Shown one piece after another: positions 10,200 to 19,904 of a DNA stretch of 64,000 nucleotides; position 1 is the stretch's first letter, and every line of letters starts with the position of its first letter. The notes under the pieces are model-generated. The model saw only the letters and a program-made list of their open reading frames with translations. It ran no database searches and had not been told where the DNA came from. The DNA lies in the NCBI GenBank assembly GCA_009746045.1, contig RPFO01000079.1, positions 4,114,271-4,178,270 of the forward strand, read 5' to 3'. The translations under genes and the position numbers were made by a program. The stretch is from Mesostigma viride (Eukaryota > Streptophyta > Mesostigmatophyceae > Mesostigmatales > Mesostigmataceae).

Positions 10200-10982
10200 C
10201 TAGTCGCATGCATTCCTTGCTCTCTCCACCAAAGCAGAGGCCAGGACGACCCTTTCCACGACCTTTTCAATTTCCTCCCCCTCAGCATCAGCAACAACGG
10301 TCATGGCAAATCGGGCTTGGCGCTTAACCCCCGATGCCAGAACGGCAGCCATCTCCACACGAGTTTTTGAGACTTCAACAGGTACAGGCAATTCGCCGAC
10401 CGCAAAAGTAAGCCTTGCGAGGTGCGGGACCCACCAATCACCTTCCAAAAATCCGCAACCCCATCCAATCATGAAATACAACAACAGGTCTGCGCCCATG
10501 GCGCCTGCGATATCCAAGTCGTCATGCGAAACAATCGCATGCACGTCATCCTCCGAGCACAGCATCCATGTAAAAACGGCGTCCCCGAAACCTTGGCAGT
10601 AGGCATACGAGTCAAAGTCAGGGTGATTCAACATCCATTCCCGCGACCTGACCGCCATTCTTTCCAGACTTCCAGCACCGTCCACCTCAAAACTCAGGAC
10701 AAGAGGTCCTTCACCAGCACTGGACTCGCCATGCACAAACAACAAGCCTCCTTTGATCACCTCTTGCATCTCCCCTGACAACTTGGCGTGTCCATCACAA
10801 AAAGGCATGCAATCCGTCCCGAATGGAAGCTGGCAATCCCGGGCGATACACCCCCCCTTTTTTGCAAACAAATCCTTCACCCTCCCTGCCATTCCCGTTC
10901 GCACGCTGACATGACGCACGCACAAGTCATCCCCTCCTGCTCTCGCTTCCTGGCACCACGCAACCGTGCATTTGACCGCCAT
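10200..10982 (-). CDS. Cys/His double-motif protein, copy 4
   Basis: 260 aa from ATG 10982 (MAVKCTVAWC). Two N-terminal Cys/His clusters: C-x4-C...C-x2-H, then GCIARDCQLPFGTDCMPFCDGH. These are probably zinc-binding, although no named finger type fits exactly. The middle part contains MIGWGCGFLEGDWW, shared in outline with copy 1. The C-terminal third is helical and charged. The upstream 60 bp, including a TCAACGGCCGTTGG element, closely resembles the upstream region of the 11375-12022 gene. The frame is intact. I recognise no enzyme domain. Confidence 0.6.
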   Translation of the reverse strand: MAVKCTVAWCQEARAGGDDLCVRHVSVRTGMAGRVKDLFAKKGGCIARDCQLPFGTDCMPFCDGHAKLSGEMQEVIKGGLLFVHGESSAGEGPLVLSFEVDGAGSLERMAVRSREWMLNHPDFDSYAYCQGFGDAVFTWMLCSEDDVHAIVSHDDLDIAGAMGADLLLYFMIGWGCGFLEGDWWVPHLARLTFAVGELPVPVEVSKTRVEMAAVLASGVKRQARFAMTVVADAEGEEIEKVVERVVLASALVERARNACD

Positions 10983-11012
10983 CTGCGACCACCAACACCG
11001 TTTGATACACAT

Positions 11013-11374
11013 TTCTCACCGTCAACGGCCGTTGGCTTGAAACAACAAGAATGATTTATTACTCGCACGAAAATCACACCATTTTCCAGCCTCCAACGGC
11101 CGTTGGCGCACGAAAAATGCACGAAAAAAATTTTTACTATGCATTTATTGATTACATCCATAGTGCCACGTGGCGAATCACACCCAACTTTCCAGCTGCC
11201 AACGGCCGTTGGCGCAAAGAAAATCAAACCCTAATTTGCAGGTTCCAACGGCCGTTGGCGCAAAGGAAATCAAACCCTAATTTGCAGGTTCCAACGGCCG
11301 TTGGCGCAAAGAAAATCAAACCCTAATTTGCAGGTTCCAACGGCCGTTGGCGCAAGAAAATCACACCCAACACT
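11013..11374 (+). repeat. Palindrome-rich intergenic block, duplicated at 12023-12300
   Basis: Contains palindrome copies near 11022, 11093, 11199, 11247, 11297 and 11338 with the usual AAATCAAACCC or AAAATCACACCC tail, and a segment with CGCACGAAAAATG and GCATTTATTGATTACATCCA. The same arrangement recurs with minor changes at 12023-12300, so the spacer between genes was duplicated along with gene ends. Confidence 0.8.
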
Positions 11375-12022
11375 TCAGTAGCAGAATCGATTCGCCTCGG
11401 TCACGCACTCGAACTTGTACTCCTGCCCGAGCGCGAACATCACCTCACGAACCGCCTTCTCAAACTCGTCAACACCGGCACTTCCCCACTCATGCACGTA
11501 TTCGCTCAACCAGACCATGCAATCATCAGCAGAGTTGAACAGCCAGTCGTTCATTGTTTGAGTGTGATGCTTGAAGTACTTGCCGTCTTTCAAGATGACC
11601 CACTTGAACCGTCCCTCTCCCCCCAAACCCTCACACCCTTCTCCCGTATCATAACCCATTACCCGTTTTCGAATGACATTACCATCAGCATCAACGGTCT
11701 CATACCACATCCAGGGTTTCGAATAATCAATGGGCCTTATAGCACCAGACCTCACAAGCACCTCCTCAAATGGCTCTACGGTCGGCTTTGGGATCCCACG
11801 GCCCTCCATATTGAAAACAAGAACCGCGTCCGTCGCGTCTGGTCGCATACGTGTCAGAAGACCCTCTCCACCCTCCTCTGGCTTGAACGACAGCTTAATG
11901 TCCGGCAAAAGCCGGAGCGCGCTCTTAACCACACCCCGAAGCCTGTCTTCCAAGTCGTCACGCTTTTGTTGCCATTCGGTAATATCGATCCACTCGCCCC
12001 CCTTCGTCCTGTAGAACGTCAT
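11375..12022 (-). CDS. Unrecognised 215-aa protein
   Basis: An intact frame from ATG 12022 (MTFYRTKGGEW) to 11375. It lacks the N-terminal Cys clusters of its neighbours. Features: an amphipathic helix (EWQQKRDDLEDRLRGVV), a DYSKPWMWYETVDADGN segment, and an aromatic/acidic C-terminal half (EYVHEWGSAGVDEFEKAVREVM). No signal peptide or membrane segment is evident. Its upstream region is homologous to that of the 10200-10982 gene, and its last 90 bp recur in decayed form at 12300-12395, so it took part in a local duplication. Function unknown. Confidence 0.6.
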   Translation of the reverse strand: MTFYRTKGGEWIDITEWQQKRDDLEDRLRGVVKSALRLLPDIKLSFKPEEGGEGLLTRMRPDATDAVLVFNMEGRGIPKPTVEPFEEVLVRSGAIRPIDYSKPWMWYETVDADGNVIRKRVMGYDTGEGCEGLGGEGRFKWVILKDGKYFKHHTQTMNDWLFNSADDCMVWLSEYVHEWGSAGVDEFEKAVREVMFALGQEYKFECVTEANRFCY

Positions 12023-12299
12023 CTGCACACCACCGACACCGTTTGATATAAATTTGTCACCGTCAACGGCCGTTGGCTTGAAAAAACAACAAGAATTTTA
12101 AGATTTATTACGCGCACAAAGCACACACTAGTTTTCAGTCTCCAACGGCCGTTGGCGCACGAAAAATGTTTTATTATGCATTTATTAATTACATCCATGT
12201 TTCCACGTGGCAAACCACACCCTACTTCCGGTTGCAAAGAAAATCAAACCCTAATTTGCAAGTTCCAACGGCCGTTGGCGCAAGAAAATCACACCCAAA

Positions 12300-12395
12300 A
12301 TTTCTTCAGTCGCAGAATCCATTCCCCTCACGCAGTCGAACAGGGGTACTGTTCCCCCAGCGCGGACATCGCCTAACAAATCGCCCTGGGGTACG
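12300..12395 (-). pseudogene. Decayed copy of the 3' end of the 11375-12022 gene
   Basis: The sequence parallels 11372-11465 with several indels and substitutions (for example CTTCAGT.GCAGAATC and GCGCG.ACATC), and no frame is kept. It marks the distal end of the spacer duplication. Confidence 0.65.
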
Positions 12396-12406
12396 ATTTA
12401 GTCCCC

Positions 12407-13197
12407 TCAAAAAACCTTGAACATTTCACCTTTGAACTTGAAATGCACTTCACCCCCCATCCGAATTACAAGTCCGGCCAAATTGACACCAGACCAGCTG
12501 TCTGTAACGTCGCCGTGCATAGTGCTGAGAGACTTTCTCGCCTCACGATACTTGTTACACCACTTCTTGTGTTCCTCCCAGTCCGCACGCTGGCATTCGG
12601 CAGCACAATACCGGACGTCTCGACAACCCCCGCACTTGCGGTGGACACCCTCTTCCACAGAGCACGCCTGATTCGAGCAACACTTTGGAAGCGAGCCGAG
12701 CATCGGCCCTCCCACCCCCGGGAGAACGATCATCCGTGAAAACGTCAATTTCACGGACTCGGAATTCCCGAATGTAAAATGGAAACCTTCAAACCCCCCC
12801 CCTCTACTCTCGCCGATACGGTCAATCTCGGCTGCGCCTCACTCGCGTCTGGAAATTTCCCCCACTGGTCTTTCTCCCACTGGTCCCACCCAACCTTTCC
12901 GACATACGACACCAAAAGTCGAAACTCGATGTCTCGATTGAGTGGAACCCGATCCGCCGGCGTGGGCTTGTAGAATCCGCCAGCCAAGGCGAAGTACATG
13001 TCCAGCAACTGGAGATTAATCTGTCGTCCTACTGAGGCGAACGAGTCATACACGACCAAAACCGCAAACTGGCGACCCAGGCGCTTCTCGTGCTGCCGTA
13101 CCCATCCGTGGATCTCGCGAGCCCGGTTAAGTACGTTTGCTGCCACGCAGGCAATCGCAGCGCGGGTCGAAGATTCCAGCTCGCCCGTCTCCGCCAT
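12407..13197 (-). CDS. MYND-finger protein A (frameshifted at a C9 run)
   Basis: Starts at ATG 13197 (MAETGELESS). The N-terminal half has LGRQFAVLVVYDSF and IEFRLLVSYVGK, matching TGRHLTVLLAFDSF and REFRLLVSF in MYND protein B. The frame is lost at nine Cs (plus strand, about 12795-12803). The other frame then gives FEGFHFTFGN and a C-terminal MYND zinc finger: CCSNQAC...CGGCRDVRYCAAECQRADWEEHK, with the typical paired Cys and final His/Cys. MYND fingers usually bind proteins through proline-rich motifs. The frameshift is either a real lesion or a homopolymer error. The family's N-terminal domain is not one I can name. A palindrome variant (CCAGCGGCCGTTGG) lies about 80 bp upstream. Confidence 0.7.
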
Positions 13198-13431
13198 CCC
13201 TCCCCTGCGCCAATTGGCACGTGCGTAATACGTAAGTAATATTTTACTCAACCCCCCTTTTGACATTTCTCCATCCCAGCGGCCGTTGGCGCAAGAAAAT
13301 CACACCCAAAGTCAACGATTGATGACGGCCTCATATAGCAAAATTGAAGATTAAAATTATTGATACATCATCCACAAAACTCCTAATCGAAATAGGTATC
13401 CCTCCAATCGGACAAGAAAAGAGGCTTCTCG

Positions 13432-14256
13432 TCAATTCTGGGCAAAATCGGCCCAACTCCCCACCCTTGCCAAATCCCTGATATAGAAATCAAGTTCCAC
13501 CTCATTCTCATACCCGCAAAAGCGAAGGATTTCGGATCCATCTTCCCATTCGTCCCATTCCCCACTAGCTTTAGCTTTCTGTGTAAATTTTTGTATGACA
13601 ATTTCGGCCACGAGGTTCTCAACCCCTCTATTCCTGTCCTCCAGAAGCCTTAAAGCCTCAGACGTCACATCAGTAGACGTCTCCCCTCTGTCCAACAGCC
13701 ACAGCGCCAGTCCAAATTCGGCGGCATCCAGAGGAAGACTCTCCAAGTACGACGGCGTCAGCCAATAACGAAAACCGCGATTGGTACGTTCGTTCGAAAA
13801 GTAGAGCATGCTCTTCAATCCCCATATATACTCATTAGCAGCCAGCATCTCCATCTCCTTAGCCACCTTTTCCCTCTCCTCAACTTGCTGTTTTAAGTCC
13901 TCGTCTCTCTCGAGCTCGCGTTCGTCAAAATCCATTTCTCCCCACATACACCTCTCGTCTCGAAAGTCACGGGACCAATCCTCCCAGTAACCCCGAACTG
14001 CAGTCATTCTGTCAAACGTCTCCAGACAGACCCTTCGGAACGCCCCCCCCCTTTCCGCCAGCTGCTCCTTCCCTAGATACGCGTGAAATGGTCTAGTAGA
14101 CCACAAATACGGCGTAAATGGCACTCGTGGCACTCTTCTGTCCGCCACCGCAACACAAAATACCCGCCATCGACAGCCAAGCCCAGCAACCGCAGCTTGC
14201 GCCTTCCGACTCACGCACTCAAAACGTGCCTGATCAATCAAGCCTAGGAAACTGGC
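13432..14256 (-). CDS. F-box-like protein 1, 3' part (split by an LTR element)
   Basis: Joined to 17090-17232 after removing the 14257-17089 element and one copy of its target duplication, the frame is continuous. The junction reads VVTHVA|SFLGLIDQARFE, completing an F-box-like motif (MPLEVVTHVASFL...QARFECVSRKAQAAV). F-box proteins recruit substrates to SCF ubiquitin ligases through Skp1. The remainder is a helical, charged region with EYIWGLKSMLYFSN, which matches YELWGLRSIFWFCH in F-box-like protein 2, and a C-terminal DLARVGSWADFAQN. As it stands the gene is interrupted and probably inactive. An apparent start at 14274 lies inside the LTR and is an artefact. Confidence 0.7.
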   Translation of the reverse strand, partial: ASFLGLIDQARFECVSRKAQAAVAGLGCRWRVFCVAVADRRVPRVPFTPYLWSTRPFHAYLGKEQLAERGGAFRRVCLETFDRMTAVRGYWEDWSRDFRDERCMWGEMDFDERELERDEDLKQQVEEREKVAKEMEMLAANEYIWGLKSMLYFSNERTNRGFRYWLTPSYLESLPLDAAEFGLALWLLDRGETSTDVTSEALRLLEDRNRGVENLVAEIVIQKFTQKAKASGEWDEWEDGSEILRFCGYENEVELDFYIRDLARVGSWADFAQN

Positions 14257-14787
14257 TGTCAGGATATGCCCCAATATGCCTGACAGTCTTTTAATTGAGT
14301 GTGTTAGTTTCGGGTATACCGGAACTTATATGACTACTTTCTTCTACATTTTACTAAATATATTAGTTAGCTAAATATCTTAGTTAGGTGACATCCGTAC
14401 CCTAGTGGTACTGTAACCAGTGGTACTGTAACCAGTGGTACTGTAGCCGTCTGACAAAATTTGCCTGGCTCCGCGCTACGCGCCGACCCTATGTTCACTA
14501 AGTGCTGCCCTGGAGGCGCAATGTCCTTGTACTTGCATACTAGTGATCTGACGCATCATTTTAGTGTTGATGTAAGCCACCCACTTGTGTGTGGCGGCTG
14601 GATGCACTTTAACTTATACCGTAGATTATTTCCAGATCGACGGATACTGCGACAGTGTGTTTTTCCACTTAATGTTGCCCCTGCAATTGTCATGGCTACC
14701 CGTTTGTACGCCGACTCAAAGTCAATATATAAAATCAGTAAAGCATTATTCGATCTTTAAGCCTGCCACCTGTCTTACATTTTGACA
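14257..14787 (+). repeat. 5' LTR of the gag-only element
   Basis: 531 bp, same length and apparently same sequence as 16559-17089. It contains a threefold tandem (A)CCAGTGGTACTGTA near 14404-14448 and a TATATAAAA sequence near 14725 that may be its promoter. Confidence 0.93.
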
Positions 14788-15101
14788 TGGTATCGAGCGG
14801 GGTGGCCTACTAAATTGCTGAAACTGGTCCGATTTATCGGGCAAATTGACTCCCTGAATCCGACGTCGGCACTTTATGCCAGTCGTGCATATCCTAGACG
14901 GGCTTCCCTGTATCGAAATTCAAGAACTCCAGTATTTAGACGATCGTCTCTACCTCGTATTTGCTGTTCTCAACCATCGTCGCATATTAGTCTTAATCTT
15001 TACCATTACGGATTGAGCGTCTCCGGCTTTCTCGGCTGTCTCCAGTTTTTCACCTTGCCGAGACTCGGTTGTGACCAGATTTTAACCTTGCCGAGACAAT
15101 C

Positions 15102-15992
15102 ATGTCCGCAGCCGCGACAGCAGCAGCTACGAAAGCGACGAAAGATCTCAACATTCTACAGGCCTGCAAAAATATTACACAGTTCGACGGCCTCGACCCA
15201 GTAAAGTGGGATAACACGAAGATTCCTTTTCTGGCCGTAGTGACAGCATTCGGGATGCTGTCTGTCCTGCTTGGCACCGAGGTCAATGAGGAACGCGACC
15301 TGATTCTTTTTGCGGCCCTTTGTCAGTGCCTCGTTGGACCGGCACTCAAAGTGGCAAACAGTGTTACTCAGAAAACTGGCAGCGTGGCATATCATCGCAT
15401 CTGTGAAGAATATGAGCATCTCAAACTGCAGATGAGCAACCGGCGAGCACTACGCCGCAAGCTAAATCGAATGAAGCTGGAACCCGGCGTCACAATGCGG
15501 CAATATATAACCGACGGGGAATTAACTTATAACGACCTGATTGCCACCGGCGCCAAAATGGCACCGGAGGATCTAGCCGAGAATCTGCTCGCCGGCGTGA
15601 CCGAGGAGTTGCTTCCGTCCCTTGCCCAATTGAACCTTGGGGACGGTATCACCCTACAGGAAACTAAGGCGGCACTTCTTAAGGCCTGGGACCTTGTGCA
15701 CGGTAACAAAGATTCCGCGGAGGCCACCGGGGTGTATCATACCTCCCACTCTGGACGCGGTGGCCGTGGCACCGGGCGTGGCAGGGGGCGTGGCGGTCAC
15801 AATGGCGGGACCCAGCGGCCCAGCTGCACCCACTGCGGTCGCACCTCTCATCAGGAGCCCACCTGCTGGTGGAAGTATCCTCACCTACGAAACACTCGCG
15901 GCAACACCGGCGGGCCCGCCGCCCACCACACCACCGACACCCCGGCGCCCTCCCACGAGGCCCCTGACCTCCCCCCCGGTTTCTGCTTCTAA
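15102..15992 (+). CDS. Gag protein with CCHC zinc knuckle
   Basis: 296 aa from ATG 15102 (MSAAATAAATKATKDL). The central helical region (ILQACKNITQFDGLDP, YHRICEEYEHLKLQM, RRKLNRMKLEPGVTMRQYI) resembles Copia-type Gag capsid domains. The C-terminal part is Arg/Gly-rich (GRGGRGTGRGRGRGG) and carries a zinc knuckle C242-x2-C245-x4-H250-x4-C255. Gag would assemble particles and bind the element RNA. No frame continues into pol, and about 560 bp of non-coding, CAG-rich sequence follows up to the 3' LTR. The intact frame suggests Gag is still under selection or that the insertion is young. Confidence 0.85.
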   Translation: MSAAATAAATKATKDLNILQACKNITQFDGLDPVKWDNTKIPFLAVVTAFGMLSVLLGTEVNEERDLILFAALCQCLVGPALKVANSVTQKTGSVAYHRICEEYEHLKLQMSNRRALRRKLNRMKLEPGVTMRQYITDGELTYNDLIATGAKMAPEDLAENLLAGVTEELLPSLAQLNLGDGITLQETKAALLKAWDLVHGNKDSAEATGVYHTSHSGRGGRGTGRGRGRGGHNGGTQRPSCTHCGRTSHQEPTCWWKYPHLRNTRGNTGGPAAHHTTDTPAPSHEAPDLPPGFCF

Positions 15993-16390
15993 ACGCCTTA
16001 TCCAGCTCCCCCGGGACCGGGAACAAGGGGTAGCAGCCAGCTGGGCCCAGCTAGCACCAGACGTGGGCCCTGGAGCTTTTCAACCTGCACTGCAGCAGGC
16101 GACAGCAGCCAGCCCCCCAACCCGTCCTCTGGCCCTCCTGCATTGCTAGCGGCTAGTCGCCCACCCTGCCAGACGTGACAGGTGCAGGTCTTCATGCCAG
16201 CAGCCAGCAGTGACCAGTACTGCAGTACCAGCATCAACCAGTCAACCTGTGTTCTTTTCTCCTGTGGCGCACTCCCAGGGACACCTGGGGGCCACCGGAT
16301 GTCTTTCCAGGGTCCCAGCATTTTTCCCAGCAACAGCAGCCACAACCAAGGTTTTCTAGGGTCACCGGCATTCTCCAAGCGACCGCCACT

Positions 16391-16423
16391 GTGGCGCACT
16401 CCCAGGGACACCTGGGGGCTACA
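16391..16423 (+). ncRNA. Hairpin with GACA loop near the 3' LTR of the gag-only element
   Basis: GTGGCGCA, then an 8-bp stem CTCCCAGG/CCTGGGGG closed by the loop GACA, followed by CTACA. A near copy lies at 16264-16296. The same design with different stem bases occurs at 44350-44382 in the second LTR element, at nearly the same distance (about 170 nt) from its 3' LTR. Confidence 0.55.
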
Positions 16424-16558
16424 GTCATCAAGTCTCCTCTCAGCTCCAACCAGATAGCCGTGTAAGGGGGGTGCCATGGGAGTGTACCCGGCTATACCCT
16501 CACTAGCTATAGGTTTCTCTGAGCAAGGGGGGAACAGGCACATTGTATGCAAGGGGGG

Positions 16559-17089
16559 TGTCAGGATATGCCCCAATATGCCTGACAGTCTTTTAATTGA
16601 GTGTGTTAGTTTCGGGTATACCGGAACTTATATGACTACTTTCTTCTACATTTTACTAAATATATTAGTTAGCTAAATATCTTAGTTAGGTGACATCCGT
16701 ACCCTAGTGGTACTGTAACCAGTGGTACTGTAACCAGTGGTACTGTAGCCGTCTGACAAAATTTGCCTGGCTCCGCGCTACGCGCCGACCCTATGTTCAC
16801 TAAGTGCTGCCCTGGAGGCGCAATGTCCTTGTACTTGCATACTAGTGATCTGACGCATCATTTTAGTGTTGATGTAAGCCACCCACTTGTGTGTGGCGGC
16901 TGGATGCACTTTAACTTATACCGTAGATTATTTCCAGATCGACGGATACTGCGACAGTGTGTTTTTCCACTTAATGTTGCCCCTGCAATTGTCATGGCTA
17001 CCCGTTTGTACGCCGACTCAAAGTCAATATATAAAATCAGTAAAGCATTATTCGATCTTTAAGCCTGCCACCTGTCTTACATTTTGACA
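16559..17089 (+). repeat. 3' LTR of the gag-only element
   Basis: 531 bp, flanked on the right by the target duplication CTGGC (17090-17094). Confidence 0.93.
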
Positions 17090-17232
17090 CTGGCAACATG
17101 CGTTACCACCTCCAGCGGCATATCCATCAGGTGAAGCACAGCCACCATCTCCGTCCTCTTGTTAGCTCCAACCTCGCAGGAGGCGCCCTTGTCCTCCGTC
17201 TGCCTCTTCTGTTTGCTCTTCCCTACTCCCAT
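17090..17232 (-). CDS. F-box-like protein 1, 5' part
   Basis: ATG at 17232 (MGVGKSKQKRQTEDKG), followed by KRTEMVAVLHLMDMPLEVVTHVA, which ends exactly at the LTR insertion point. The lysine-rich start and the MPLEVV F-box entry are in frame with 13432-14256 once the element is removed. The 5-bp target repeat makes 17090-17094 redundant with 14252-14256. Confidence 0.7.
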
Positions 17233-17399
17233 TCGCCTGCATACACACCAGCCAAAACAGTATTTTGAGGCATCCTATTCACTACGAATTATTCGTGCCA
17301 CAGGATACACATTTTTGTAAACACATCTTCATCTTTTTCTGGCCCTTTATGGGCAGAAAAATGGTTATAACCACCACTACTGCTGCATGAAAGACACAT

Positions 17400-18935
17400 C
17401 CTGCCAAACTGCCACCAAATGAAATGCACATGATAATGTTTTTCCAATTCCAACGGCCGTTGGCTCACAACCCCCCTATGGGAAGGGTGGATGCCTTACG
17501 AACCAGTCAACCACATCTTTATGCTCAGCTTGATTTTTCAGAGGCCTTTCTTGGAAGAAAAATGGTAAATAGCCACCACTAAGCTGCATGAAAGACACAT
17601 CCTGCCTTATTGCCACCCAATGAAACGAATGAAATGCACATGATAATGTTTTTCAAGTCTAACGGCCGTTGGCTCACAACCCCCCTGTGGGAAGGGTGGA
17701 TGCCTTACGAACCAGTCAACCACATCTTTATGCTCAGCTAGATTATTGGAGGCCTTTCTAGGAGAAAAATGGTAATAACCATCACTAAGCTGCATGAAAG
17801 ACACATCCTGCCTAACTGCCACCAAATGAAAAGAATGAAATGCACATGATAATGTTTTTCCAATTCCAACTGCCGTTGGCTCACAACCCCCCTATGGGAA
17901 GGGTGGATGCCTTACGAACCAGTCAACCACATCTTTATGCTCAGCTAGATTTTTCATAGGCCTTTCTTGGAAGAAAAATGGTAAATAGCCACCACTAAGC
18001 TGCATAAAAGACACATCCTGCCTTACTGCCACCAAATGAAACGAATGAAATGCACATGATACTGTTTTTCAAGTCTAACGGCCGTTGGCTCACAACCCCC
18101 CTGTGGGAAGGGTGGATGCCTTACGAACCAGTCAACCACATCTTTATGCTCAGCTAGATTTTTGGAGGCCTTTCTAGGAGAAAAATGGTAATAGCCACAA
18201 CAAAGCTGCATGAATGACACATCCTGCCTTATTGCCACCCAATGAAACGAATGAAATGCACATGATAATGTTTTTCCAATTCCAACGGCCGTTGGCTCAC
18301 AACCCCCCTGTGGGAAGGGTGGATGCCTTACGAACCAGTCAAGCCCATCTTTAAGCTCAGCTAGTTTTTTTGGAGGCCTTTCTAGGAGAAAAATGGTAAA
18401 TAGCCACCACTAGGCTGCATAAAAGACACATCCTGCCTTATTGCCACCCAATGAAACGAATGAAATGCACATGGTAATGTTTTTCAAGTCTAACGGCCGT
18501 TGGCTCACAACCCCCCTGTGGGAAGGGTGGATGCCTTGAGAACCATTCAACCACATCTTTATGCTCAGCTAGATTTTTGGAGGCCTTTCTAGGAGAAAAA
18601 TGGTAATAACCATCACTAAGCTGCATGAAAGACACATCCTGCCTTACTGCCACCAAATGAAAAGAATGAAATGCACATGATAATGTTTTTCCAATTCCAA
18701 CGGCCGTTGGCTCACAACCCCCCTGTGGGAAGGGTGGATGCCTTACGAACCAGTGAAGCCCCATCTTTATGCTCAGCTAGATTTTTTGGAGGCCTTTCTT
18801 GGAAGAAAAATGGTAAATAGCCACCACTAGGCTGCATAAAAGACACATCCTGCCTTATTGCCACCCAATGAAACGAATGAAATGCACATGGTAATGTTTT
18901 TCAAGTCTAACGGCCGTTGGCTCACAACCCCCCTC
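17400..18935 (+). repeat. 208-bp satellite carrying the palindrome, eight units
   Basis: Units of about 208 bp with GGCTCACAACCCCCC near 17463, 17671, 17880, 18087, 18295, 18501, 18710 and 18917. Each carries AACGGCCGTTGG preceded by CC or CT. Two subtypes roughly alternate: TTCCAATTCCAACGGCC and TTCAAGTCTAACGGCC. ORFs of 70-108 aa across it are repeat artefacts. Confidence 0.93.
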
Positions 18936-19078
18936 GGGTAGAGGCCAGTCAGAAGTAGTGTCCACCAAGCTGTTCCCCCCACACCCACATTTGTCCTTGT
19001 CCGCATACCTTTCCAGTACAGTTGTCCTCAGCTTCTCAGCAACGGGCGACTCCTCTCCTTCTTGATGCCTTGACAGAT
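18936..19078 (-). CDS. Possible exon next to the 208-bp satellite
   Basis: One minus-strand frame is open here and encodes RHQEGEESPVAEKLRTTV, LERYADKDKCGCGG and NSLVDTTSDWPLPEG, which looks protein-like (balanced composition, CGCGG motif). It runs on into the satellite frame, so an intron donor would be needed, and a possible acceptor lies upstream (CTGTCAAG). No ATG. Very tentative. Confidence 0.25.
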
Positions 19079-19303
19079 ATCACATAAACAAGACACGATC
19101 ACGAGAGCATCAGGATTGTTAGAGGTTTCCTCCATCAAAAACCGTAAGAAACCACCTCAAAAAACAACTTTCTTGTCCTCCCAAATAACATATGTTTTTA
19201 AATGTAAAATAAATCACCTTCATATTCTGTCACTTGATTTAACCACACAATTTTTCAGGTCCAACGCCCGTTGGCATTACGCCCCTTCCCGGTAAAAGAG
19301 TAT

Positions 19304-19514
19304 TTATTGCTCCAACCCCACAAAAAACTCGTTCCGGACCTGTTCGAGGCGAAGAGCACTGCCAGGGATCGGAGTCGAGCCAGATTTGTGTGCGGAACAT
19401 GATGGCTGGCCTACCTCACTCCCCAACATCAATGTGGACCTGGGTTCGAACCCTGTCAGTGCTATTCGCTTCGAACAGTTCCGGAACGAGTTTTTTGTGG
19501 GTGTGGAGCAATAA
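19304..19514. mobile_element. 211-bp fold-back element with tRNA B-box-like core
   Basis: The ends are inverted repeats of about 68 bp (TTATTGCTCCA.CCCACAAA, then ACTCGTTCCGGA.CTGTTCGA and GCGAA.AGCACTG), differing at roughly ten positions. The inner end of the right arm contains GGGTTCGAACCC, itself a palindrome and a match to the Pol III B box. I see no clear target duplication. It fits a MITE/fold-back element or a duplicated tRNA-like unit in opposite orientations. Confidence 0.65.
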
Positions 19515-19904
19515 CGTCGACATTTTCAGTGACTGTTCAGCCTAAAAAAATCACAAGCAGATGCGACGGCCCCTCCATTAAACAAATTATCCACCACTGT
19601 TGCGCTACACTAGCAATGTTTGTCAGCCGTTGGCATCAAATAAATCACAACCATTGGTCACTCCATTTAACAAAATACCCACAACTTTTTAACCACACTA
19701 GAAATGTTTTTTGAGGTCCAACGGCCGTTGGAATCCAAAAAATGCCGAATTCATGTCAAATTTATATAAATGTGACAGTTGACAGAATTAGAGATAATTA
19801 AATTATCAAAGCCAGCTTTAGCCATCAGCCTTACCCATCAGCAAAAATTGGCGAATTTCATTCAATATTAGAATTCAAAATTTATTAATGAAATTTATGT
19901 TTCA
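19515..19904. other. Non-coding stretch with one palindrome copy
   Basis: AT-rich. It contains CCAACGGCCGTTGG at 19718-19731 and nothing else I can support. Confidence 0.5.

Larger units (their letters stand above)
14257..17089 (+). mobile_element. Gag-only LTR retrotransposon (TR-GAG type)
   Basis: 2833 bp with 531-bp terminal repeats (14257-14787 and 16559-17089) starting TGTCAGG and ending TTGACA, and a 5-bp target duplication CTGGC (14252-14256 and 17090-17094). A primer-binding-like site TGGTATCGAGCGGGG begins at 14788, directly after the 5' LTR. A purine tract AAGGGGGG precedes the 3' LTR. The only coding capacity is one gag ORF. There is no protease, integrase or RT, so it must be mobilised in trans. 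The LTRs look identical, implying recent insertion, and the insertion splits F-box-like gene 1. Confidence 0.93.

Noticed and set aside
14461-14760. 99-aa ORF MPGSALRADPMFTKCC, present twice
   Set aside because: It lies wholly inside the LTR and is repeated at 16763; no sign of a protein-coding role.
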